Shown here one piece after another: positions 50,612 through 62,600 of a DNA stretch of 64,000 nt. Numbering within the stretch: position 1 is the stretch's first letter; each line of letters begins with the position of its first letter. The position numbers and the translations under genes were made by a program. Where the stretch lies: contig NC_069373.1 of assembly GCF_021730395.1 (NCBI RefSeq), positions 45,040,501 through 45,104,500 of the forward strand. The letters are read 5' to 3'. Source of the stretch: Mercenaria mercenaria (Eukaryota; Mollusca; Bivalvia; Venerida; Veneridae). Under the pieces are notes generated by a model that was given only the letters and a program-made list of their open reading frames with translations, was not told the origin of the DNA and ran no database searches.

Positions 50612-53600
50612 GATGTTTGCTAATTCGTGACCACGAAATATAACTAAGAAAAAAAAGCGAAAAACGATTTTTGCTCATTCGTGGCCACGAATTAGACAAT
50701 TTTGTTTTTCGTTTTTTTCTTAGTTATCTTTCGTGACCACGAATTAGCAAAAGTCGATTTTTTTTTTAATTTTTTACTTAGTTATATAATCTGGGAGCAG
50801 TTGTACGTTATACGCGACGGATCAAATTACATTTTAGATCTTTCAACAGCAAGATGTTAAATGCCTTCTACAAACTAATAATTTAATTTAATTTAATTAA
50901 TTTTTTGAAACGACTGAGGATGCGTGCTAAAATAAAATGAATCCGCCTGGTTCTTTTCCTTGACGAAATGAAACATATTATATTCAGTGTCGTTGTAAAA
51001 TATAATGCTAACAGCTGAAACTTTACCAAAAATACCCAAGTAAATAGGTAGGGGTGACTCTAATTAAATGTCTATACTTCTGTAAAATCTTGAATTTATA
51101 TGATTACACTTGGTGATATGTTTGGTATCACATCTATCTTGAAAGTAAATAAAGCGCAACTGCTACATCACAATTGTTCAATAATTTAATTCGGTATCAT
51201 AAAATATTTTCATTCATTGACGAAATTTTAATAAGAATTTGAATGAGATCAGTAATTCTGTCGAAAATATACCTCCGTAGTGTGGTCGAAAGAAGTCAAA
51301 AGTAAATTGATCCTAACTTTTCTTTTTTGCGCAAATTCCTGTTGATAGAATGTTTCACTGCTAAAATGCATTATGCATATTATAACTCCAACGCAGGCGA
51401 GTTTTGCAGATCAAAACCAAAAGCAGAGGTTTATTATGCGGACAAGAGCAAATATGCGCCAGTTTTAGGGTGGCAGACCACCACTTACTGGCATTCAACT
51501 AGGAACTATCCTGCTCGATGTTTTCTTTGCTTTTCGTTAATTTTTGTAAGAACTTTAATAAAATAGGTGTAGGAAAAAGTGATGTTCTATAAGGAAATGT
51601 AAATACGACGGCTAAAATTGTCGTTTTTATATAAAAGAAAGAAGGATTTGAACCAGTGACTATTAATCTTCTGTTATTTTATGTACTCTTTATATATTCA
51701 GATTTGATATATATAATATGCCGGTCGTTGTATCGAGTTTTCATATATGTTATAATGAAACTATGAAATCTGTATATGCAGTGAAGGAAACGCATGACGT
51801 GTGCGTAACAAAAACATGGAATTTTGAACATAACAAAATAAAGCGCAACTGCTACATCACAATTGTTCAACAATTTAATTCGGTATCATAAAATGTTTTC
51901 ATTCATTAAATACACAGTCAAAATGAAGCCAGGTAATATCCAACTTCATTAAATACACACTCAAAATGATGCCAGCTAATATCCAACTTAATGTTGGATA
52001 TTAACTGGCATCATTTTGAGTGTGTATTTAATGAACGAAAACCATTTTATGATACCGAGATTATGCATAAGAATAAATAAATATATACATCTGCATTTAT
52101 GCATTTGGCCGTAAGTTTTTACACATACCGGTATACAATGTACCTTGTAACCAGTTTTTCTTTACATTTTTGATATCTTTAGGAATGACATTCCATCTGT
52201 TCCTGCTAAAATATTATTCGCCCTGTCCTCTTTCAGGGAGAAATGATCATTTTAGTCAGAATAGTACACTTCAAACATTTGCTGTTAGGAGACTGCTCGA
52301 CGAGAACAGATACACGATGTAATCCTACAGTTCATATATCATTTTCCTGGACTACGTAAGTCATTTCTTTATACTTACATTAGCAACGTCAAGACTAATG
52401 ACTATTTTTTAAAGGGGCCTCCGTGGTCGAGTTGTTAAGGTCGCTGACTTCAAATCACTTGCCACTTATCGATGTGGGTTCGAGCCTCACTCGGGGCGTT
52501 GAATTCTTCATATGAGGAAGCCATCCAGCTGGCTTACAGAAGGTCGGTAGTTCTACCCAGGTGCCCGCTCGTGATAAAATAATGCACGGAGGGGCACCTG
52601 GAGTTTTCCTCCACCATTAAAAGCTGGAAAGTCGCCATATGACCTATCATGTGTCGGTGCGACGTTAAATCCAACCAAAAAAATAGATTTTTATCCAGAA
52701 ATGTGTTTTTGATATCTGACTCAACGTTTTAAGCAGTTGCTAAGCACAAATGAAATGCACAAATGAAATGCTATATTTATTGGAGAGAATATTTGTTGAA
52801 AGTCAATAATTTCTGACAACATTGTTAACGTTAATCCAGTCTATTTCAGAGGTGTTTATCGTCACATTTGACTAATATAAAACAATTTGGTGGAGGTATA
52901 AAAAGGCCGTTAAAAATGCGTACAGTTGCTTACGCGAGTTTCACTTCAGCTGTACATCTACTCGGATCAAGCTGTTGCCATAGTTACCGTAAGTTGTGTG
53001 ATTAGCGATATTGTTTTTGTTTTGTTTCCATTATCAGTTCTAATTAAGATATAATATGTTTTTATTTTCCAGGGCATACGCTATCACTTCCGTGGTAAAA
53101 ACTGGAGAACTAACGGACTGTGATGGTGACCTTGTTGACCTGAATAAACATCAGTCTTCCATGACCACACCCAATTCTACAATGCTCTTTCTTGTGGGGA
53201 GCCTACCTGTAAGATATGTTGTATTGCATTGTATTATTTTGATTTCTCAAAAAAAAAAAAATCAAAATAGTATACATCCTATATGAAGTGAATAGCATCG
53301 TTTAAAAGTATGTATCCCAATTAGGTTGACATTTTTGTTGGACTTTGATGATTTTATTTTCTGTACGAAAAGGACGTTCATACAGTATAATTTGATAAAG
53401 TTAAAATTTAACAAAATCATTGTCATTATGAAAGATATTGTACTTCCAGAATGGTCAAAGCAACAACCTCTATGTGGAGGTCCGCACCAGAGGTTCCAGT
53501 ACTTCAATGGCGAAACACATATTTTCTATGTCTAAAGTAGTACTTGGGACTACCTTCTATGACTCGTACCCGAAAAGGTTTCAAAATTCAACGAACGGAA

Positions 53601-56600
53601 ACACAATGTATGTTTTTGTAGCATTTTGAAACTCAATAAGAGAGCTTGTAATAGTGTATTAAGATATTATAAGGTTCTTTCACTGGTTTTTAGGTGCAGA
53701 TGGGAATTTCCGGCCTCGAGGGTAACTGTTTAGGCGGTAACGAGGTTCCTACCGAGTTACCGCCTAAACAGTTACCCGAGAGCCGGTTATTTCCATTTGC
53801 ACCTATAACCAGTGACAGAATTTTTTTCTTGCATACCGATATCAAGATATAATAATAAAAATAAAATCAGTCGAACGGCTTTCTTTTTTGAACTGTTTCT
53901 TATAGCAGCGTATTTAAGGTTAGAGACCACCAATTGTTTTCCTATAGACTTACATTGTAACATTATGGCGTGTACGGCCTTCCATACATCGAAACACGTA
54001 TATCTAATTACAAGTTTTTCAAGAACTATCTTAGTTCTACCAAAATATCGGACGAAAAACATATGAATAGTGATACTTTATTTAAGTAATTTTCGTGTGA
54101 ATGAGATGACCCCCTGTTTACATCATTGACATGGCGGGAGAAATTCGTTTGATAAAACTTTTTTTCAATGCACATAAAATGTAGCAAATTTTGTCAAAAT
54201 GTATAATAAAATACTGTAAATGCAGTGAAAAAATATCAATTTTGAAAAAATAATCACTTCCTGGGTTTGTTTACATGACTGACCAATCAGAACGCGCAGA
54301 CGTTACCCTTATTCCCAGGTATACACTTACCTCATTCCCAGTAAGTTCCCTGTACTTTTTTGAATTGGTGGTCTCTGACCTTAAACAAAGCGCGGGAAAT
54401 CAACGTCCGTAAACAGGAAAGACGTCATGACGTTTTAAAGACAAATAACAATGTTTAGTTCCGGTTTTGCTTTATCAGTTCCAGCGTAACGTTATGAATT
54501 TTTGATAAAATAACGTGTTTTGAATCGAGAAATTTACTATCAGGAACATAGAGAAACTGTCAAGGTATTGGATTTTTATTCCGTTTTTTCGAAATAAAAT
54601 ATAAATAACTACATAAATCTTCTACATATATGTAGTTCTTAATACGTCATTTAAAGCACGAGAGTCATCTTACATCCCGGGGTGTAAAATGGATTTTTCC
54701 AGCACCGGTAAAAATACCGGAAATCCTCGTCTGGTATGCAAGAAACCACCAAACTCCTTCATTTCCACACAAAGTCTCTCTGCTTTGTTTTATTTTTCAA
54801 AATATTAGAGCCATCGTTGGCAATATTTAGAACACTACAAAACTATATATGTATGAAAAGTATGTTTGTAGAGACATTAAATAAAAATATGAGTAAATAT
54901 CATTCCTCCAAATTCCAGATATTTCCTATTCGTCACTAATACGCCTATATTTTGAGACAATATAGAATATTAATCATACATCGAGCACAATAAATGTATA
55001 TAGATATGCTATAATGCGATTACATACAAAAATGAGATAACTATGGGAACGAAATAATTATGCCGTGACCACAAAATAACATAAAATCACATGTCCCCGC
55101 TATACTGCCGTATTAAAGCTACATTGATAAGTTTTTAGCTCACCAGAGCCAAAGGCTCAGGGTGAGCTATTAGGATGGGTCACCGTCCGGCGTCCGTCGT
55201 CCGTTGTCCGTCGTCCGTCGTCCGTTGTCCGTAAACTTTTACTTCAAACGACATCTCCTCATAAACCGCTAGGCAAATTTCATCCAAACTTCACAGGAAT
55301 GTTCCTTGGGTGAAGCTCTACAAAAATTATTCAAAGAATTGAATTCCATGCAGAACTCTGGTTGCCATGGCAACCGAAAGGAAAAACTTTAAAAAATCTT
55401 CTTTTCAAAAACCAGAAGCCCTAGAGCTTAGATATTTGGTGTGAAGCATTGCCTGGTGGGCCTCTAGCAACTTTGTTCAAATCATGACCCCGGGGTCAAA
55501 ATTGACCCCGCCCCAGGGGTCACGTGATTTTACATAGAAAAATCTTAAAAAATCTTCTTCACAAAAACCAGAAGCCCTAGAGCTTAGATATTTGACATGT
55601 AGCATTGCATAGTGGACCTCTACTAAAATTGTTCAAATCATGACCCCGGGGTCAAAACTGACCCCGTCCCAGGGGTCACTTGATTTTACATAAGAAAATC
55701 TTCAATTTTTTTCTAAAAATAAACCAGAAGGCCTAGAGCTTAGATATTTCAAGTGTAGCATTGCCTAGTGGACCTCTACAAAATTTGTTCAAATCATGAC
55801 CCCCGGGGTCAAAATTGAACCCGCCCCAGGGGTCACTTGATTTTACATAGGAAAATCTTCAAAAAATTTCTAAAAGTAAACCAAAAGGCCTAGATCTTAG
55901 ATATTTGACGTGTAGCATTGCCTAGTAGATTTCTACAAAATTTGTTCAAATCATGACCCCCGGGTTCAAATTGACCCCGCTCCATGGGGTTACTTGATTG
56001 TACATAGAAAAATCTTCAAAATTTTCTAAAAATAAACCAGAAGGCCTAGAGCTAAGATATTTGACATGTAGCATTGCCTAGTGGACTTCTACAAAATTTT
56101 CTCAAATCATGACCCCCGGGTCAAAATTGACCCCGCCCCAGGGGTCACTTGATTTTACATGGAAAAATCTCTAAAATTTTTCTAAAAATAAACCAGAAGG
56201 CATAGATCTTAGATATTTGACTTGTAGCATTGCCTAGTAGACTTCTACAAAATTTGTTCAAACCATGACCCTCAGGGCCAAATTGACCCCGCCCCATGGG
56301 GTTACTTGATTGTACATAGAAAAATCTTCAAAATTTTCTAAAAATAAACCTAAGGCCTAGAGCTTAGATATTTGACATGTAGCATTGCCTAGTGGACCTC
56401 TAAAAAAGTTGTTCAAATCTTGACCCCCCCAGGGTCAAATTGACCTAGCCCCAGGGGTTACTTGATTGTACATAGGGAACTCTTCATAAATTTTCTAAAA
56501 ATAAACCAGAAGGTCTAGATCTTAGATATTTGATATGTAACATTTCCTAGTAGACTTCTACAAACTTTGTTCAAATCATGACCCCCGGGGTAAAATTGGC

Positions 56601-59600
56601 CCCGACCCAGGGGTTACTTGATTGTATATCGGAAAATCTTCCAAACAATTTCTAAAAATCATCAGTTTGACATTTGAAACATGTAGCTCATATTATTCTG
56701 GTGAGCGATCCAGGGTCATCATGACCCTCTTGTTTAATCTTCAAATTTACTTAATGGACTATATCTATTGTAAGATGAACATATAAACAACTACAAAAAG
56801 ATCTTCTGATCATTTTATAGCAGTTATGTTGCTTTAAACTACCAAATGATTGTTAGAGTATAAAAAATTCAATTGTGTTATGCACCGCTTGTTAACATCA
56901 CGAACATATGTTGTAGACTGACGCTAGAGGTGATGGCGTGGTGCGGTACTTGTCAGCAAGGTGACGGTTGTCGGACAAAAACCACTCAAACGTGCGATAA
57001 AAGTGTAACCATAGTAAAATCCGACTGTAGTTGTAAGTTGGTTATGTTGTTTTGATGACAAAAATAATCTAAAGATCCTTTTAAATACTTTTCTTTTCTT
57101 TTACTCGAACCAGAACGTTCCCAATGAAAACAACTTTATTTCTTTCTCTATGATCTGATTTCTTTGTTCGGTATAGAGTAAAATAACAAGCAAAATAGGA
57201 CTAGGATCCAATAGGAATAGCCACCTTCCCGGAACACAGCACCCGCCCCCAAGAAAGAAAAAAATCCCATCAGCAGTGTCTGTTTGTATGCTTAAACTAT
57301 AAACATATAATACATAGTCTAAGACAAAATGCAACAAATAGACAACAAGGGCAAAACAAGCTCAATAAGGAATGCAGTGGAACACCGTTCTGGAATTCTT
57401 AGTAAAAGTGTTTAATTAAATACATTTTAGATAATTCGTATGCCCTAACAAGGGTTTGAACTTCCGAGCTAGCCGGTTCCTGTTCTCGGCACTCATATGA
57501 TATTTTATGTCATGTATATATATCACACATCTAGGTTTTCTTAGTAACTTCTTTTATTACTTTATATATGAACTGTTTGCCTTATAAGCCTAGCCCGAAA
57601 ACACAGATTACGCCTCCTCTTGATAGCGAATGAAAAACAAAACCAAATTTCAGAATTAAGTAGACAAAGACAGCAGGCAGGCAGTGAGGTTTTGTACTGA
57701 AAAATGGATAATGTGCCACGAATTAGAAATGATTACACATCACCTTAGGGTGATTTGCGAATCAGTTGTATTTGTTAAAGTGACCATGTTTGAAAGTGGT
57801 GAAATAGGGTTAATACAAACCGAAAGTTAACATTTGCTGTTACATATTGCATTATTTTGCAATAATTGATGGTTTAAAAATTGTACAAAAGTCGCGGACT
57901 ATATTCACTATACAAATATGTCCAAACACAACCTAAATCGAAAGGGGCCAGCGTTACCAATATACAGTAAAAATTACAATCAATAATATGAATAAAATAA
58001 TTATTAAGTATCGACCACTTGTAGATGTGAAACACAAATACAGCTGTTTTAATTTCTATCTTATAGCAAATGAGGATTGTAAAAATAAAGGGAGATGCGT
58101 AGGACGAACTTCCTGTATTTGTAGACCAGGTTGGACAGGCCCAGTATGCAACACGGACATAGACGAGTGTGCTTTTGGGGTTTGCGCACATGCGGACTCA
58201 TGCACAAACACACGTGGAGGGTACTTTTGCACGTGCTCAGACGGGTTTACTGGTAAAAACTGTGATGTTGACATTGACGAATGCGTCACTCGACCTTGCA
58301 GATCAGGTCTGGCATGCTTGAATGCATATGGAACCTACCATTGTATCGGCGTCTGCGCAAACCGTAAAGTAGGTAAATATTGCACTGGCAGCATTGACTT
58401 CTGTAGGAACGACCCTTGTCTACATAACGGAACATGTTCAAGTTCCGCTTTCAATTTTTATTGCAACTGCAACAACGGCTGGACAGGCTCAACTTGCCAA
58501 ACAAATGTGAATGAATGTACGAACGCAACTCTGTGTCAAAATGGCGGCATGTGTAAAGACACACCGGGATCGTTTTATTGCGCATGCTCAAACAATTTCA
58601 CCGGAAATTACTGTGACATTGATGTTGACGAATGTCTGGATCCTACTGCGTGTAAAAACAACGGTACATGTAATAACAATGAAGGAGGATTTTCGTGTAA
58701 TTGTCCTACCGGATTTTCAGGGGATACGTGTGACCAAGATATTGATGAATGCGCCAATTTTAATACCTGTCTAAATGGTATTTGTACAAACACTGTTGGA
58801 GGATTTAAGTGTGATTGCTTATCAGGTTGGGATGGCGCCAATTGTGACGTCGATATTGACGAATGTGTAGATCATGGCTCGTGCAAAAACAACGCTTCTT
58901 GCGTAAACATGAACGGCAGCTATGCGTGCAAGTGTCAGAATGGCTTCACCGGAACCATGTGTGAATCTGATAATAACGAATGTGGTAGCGGCCCTTGTCT
59001 AAATGGTGATTGTTATAATACATTTGGTGGATATAGATGTATGTGCTACCCAGGTTGGAATGGCGATAACTGCGATATTGATAGGGACGAATGTCTATCT
59101 AGGGATCCATGTGTTAACAGCGGTACTTGTGTTAATACCCCTGGTAAGATCCTGTTTATGTAAATAAATGCTTAAGCACAAGTTCTATCAACTACATCAA
59201 TAAAAACTTGTATTTTTACATCATTGATTTTCTTTTTCTCGTTTGTTTGTGACTTGCAAATACTTTTGAGGAAACGTTTGATTTCTTTGTTTTGGAGTGT
59301 TTGAGATAGTCCTGGATCATAGTTTACCAACTGCTTAATTTAAACAACTGAAATAGTGTGGATTGAGCTATGTTACTAGTGTACTTCCCAAATACAATAT
59401 GCTGAAGAAAGCATTCCTGTTTACCTCCTGTGGTAAACGTTATAGATTAAGCTAAAAAACATATTTGGTAAGCATAGTGTTATCACGGTGTCGCTTCAAA
59501 AACGCGGTTTTCTTTGCTTTTTAGGATTTTTTAAATACAATTTCGCTTAAGACGATGTAAAGGAGTGTGAGGAGTGTTGCTCATGAACATAATCAAACCG

Positions 59601-62600
59601 AGTGTGCTATTATGTTGATAGGTTTTGTAAATCTATGCTTCCAAAGGATCTTTTCACATATTTTATTTTCAAATATTTATCTTCGAGCAAAATTCGATCG
59701 TCAATATATCTGACATATTTTCTCATTTGTTTCGTTAGGGTCTATTTCGATTTGGTTTTGCATTCTTTATAGGCAGCTACCGTTGTAACTGTACTAAGTA
59801 CTGGACCGGAGATCACTGTCAAACTGACGTGAACGAATGCGTGGAAAGATACGCTTGCAATTATGGAGGGAACTGTACTAATTCAGTTGGAAGTTTTAGG
59901 TAAGTTATTACATGGCATACATATATCTTGACATGCTTTTTGTAACAAAATGTTTCTTTACACATTTTATTTCTCAAAAACGGCAACAGCTTTACTTGAT
60001 ATAATTGAAATGCGATATCTTAGAATGTTGATAAGGAGAATGATACAATTCATTTTTTAAAATTATAATGGTGTCTACAGACATTATAAAGTACAACATT
60101 TCAGTTATGTAATGCTATTAAAGACATTAAAGTGATGACTTGCTATTTGAAATCATCGACATTATTTGCCTTTGCTAAGGAATCTATTTGTTTGTTAGCT
60201 GCTTTGACAGTCGGTTCTCTTCGAATAACATACTGTTGTCTCCTACAAATAGTTATGATCTTAATTTTCTGTATTGAGATATCAAAGGATGAATATGGGG
60301 GTGGGGGTGGGGGAAGTTTATAACTCCGTATTCCCAATGAACTTTTTTCAATTGTGCACCAAAATTATTCGTTAAATTCATGGGTTCTGAACAATTTAAA
60401 GAAATATGTTTTGTTTCGGTTAGATTTAACATTAAACGATATAGTTTTATTTGATATGGTGCTTTTCCCGCTTCCGAAGACGGGAGAAGACTGGAGGTGT
60501 CCATCCGTGCATTAGTTCCGGCACTTGGTCCGACCTCCCGTAAGCACTCTAGATGGCAGCCTCACATGATAGAATTGTACACCCTATGTGATGACTCGAG
60601 CCCGCAGTTGTGAGGGGCAAGTGATTCCAAGTCAGCGTTCTTAACCACCCAGCCAAAAGACACCGAGTCTTAAATTTATAAAATGAAACCACTATAATCT
60701 TTGTCTCACTGTTCTGTTATAACTTATTCTTACCTTTTAGTTGTTCTTGTTTCCGCGGATGGATGGGAGATACTTGTAACGATGATGTGGACGAATGTCT
60801 CACGCAGATCTGCAAAAACGGCGCCACGTGCATAAATAATGATGGCGGGTATACATGTAACTGCCCGAGTAACTGGGGCGGGGATAATTGTACAAATGAT
60901 GTTAATGAATGTAATTTGTATTCCCCATGCAAAAATGGAGGCACATGTAAGAATAGTGTTGGAAGCTATAAATGCGAATGCCCAACAAATTGGACTGGTA
61001 TAAACTGCACCGATGACATTGATGAATGTCTTTCAGCGAACCCATGTCTTAATGGCGGCACTTGTAACAATACAGACGGATCATATACATGTAATTGTCC
61101 AACCGAATGGACAGGTCATAAATGTGAAAGCGACGTTAACGAATGCCATCTAATGCCATGTGCAAACAACGGTAGCTGTTCTAATGCTAACAATGGATAT
61201 GTCTGTACATGCACCACCGCATGGACTGGTCCAACTTGTACTGTTAATGTTGACGAATGTTCTAAATATAGCGAAATATGCAATCACGGTGTCTGTAAGG
61301 ATTCTGTCGGAAGTTACCATTGTGATTGCATTAGCGGATATCAAGGTCAGAATTGTTCACTAGACATTAATGAGTGTAGTGCATCTGATGTGTGTAAGAA
61401 TAGCGGTACTTGCGAAAATACAGTAGGCTCATATATGTGTCATTGTTCGACAGGGTGGACCGGAAAAAATTGTACTGATGATTTTAACGAGTGTCTGGAT
61501 CAAAACCCTTGTCGTAATGGCGGTACTTGTGTAAACGTAAATGGAGGTTTTCAGTGTAATTGCAAAGCAGGATGGACTGGAAAATCTTGTGAAACAGATT
61601 TTAACGAATGTATTGAAATACCGTGCTTAAATGTTGGAAATTGTATCAATACACCGGGCAGTTTCCATTGTGATTGTGTAGAAGGGTGGGAGGGAAATAC
61701 TTGTCAATCAAATAAAAACGATTGTCTAACGGTAAAATGTCAAAATGGTGCCAAATGCCAAGATTTAGTGAATGATTATACATGCGTTTGCACGAACGGC
61801 TATACAGGAAAAGTTTGCGATATCAACATTAACGACTGCGCGCCTAATGCATGTCAAAATGGCGGAATATGTCACGATCATGTCGGGTATTATGAATGCG
61901 TCTGTCCAAAAGGATGGGACGGTCGGGTGTGTAGTGCAGACGTTGATGAGTGTAAGGATCGTCCATGTCAAAGAGGGGAAGCGTGTCATAATAATCAAGG
62001 TAGCTACGCGTGTATAGCGGAGCATTTCGAATCTCTGTCTACTTCCTCAACTACTACTCATGTCCAGGCAACAACTATTGTAGGTAAGTATTCAGTTTTG
62101 TTTTCGTTAATGTATTTCATTTCCGCAGAAATGCTGAAAATTTTGATTACGTAATGATATTGTGAAATCTTCTGTAAAGACATGTTTTCAGCATCAACGT
62201 TTAACACAAGTGTACACCAAGTTCTAGTCAAAATGGCGGAAAATGTCATGAAGATGTCGAATATTTTGAATGCGTCTGTCCGTCGGGATTGGACAGAAGG
62301 GCTTGTAACTCTAACATTGATATATGTAATGAATATGCGTGTGAAGGAGGGAATGCGTTTCAATAAATCTGGGTAATTGTTCGTGAGAAATGGAATAATT
62401 TAATATCTTTGACATAATTGTTAAATTAAATGACAATTTTCAAATTAAACAAGACATATATCTATTTCAGATCACACTATTTAAGTATCACTTGCCAAAC
62501 AATTTCTAAAAGACATACGGTCAAACCTGTTTTCAAGACCACCTCTGAACAGAGACCACCTGGCTCTAAAAGACACATGTTTTGTTTCCGATCTTAACAT

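Noticed and set aside
51327-51566. Possible extra exon of the EGF/ZP gene (AYYNSNAGEFC, KAEVYYADKSKYAP)
   Set aside because: Has an acceptor-like start, but exon 7 (phase 0 end) joins exon 8 (phase 0 start) without it. Its own phases do not fit, and it lacks the strand pattern of the modules.
58056-58841. Antisense ORFs over the EGF block (also 60717-60944, 61150-61344, 61765-62025)
   Set aside because: Shadows of the cysteine-rich EGF coding frame on the opposite strand.
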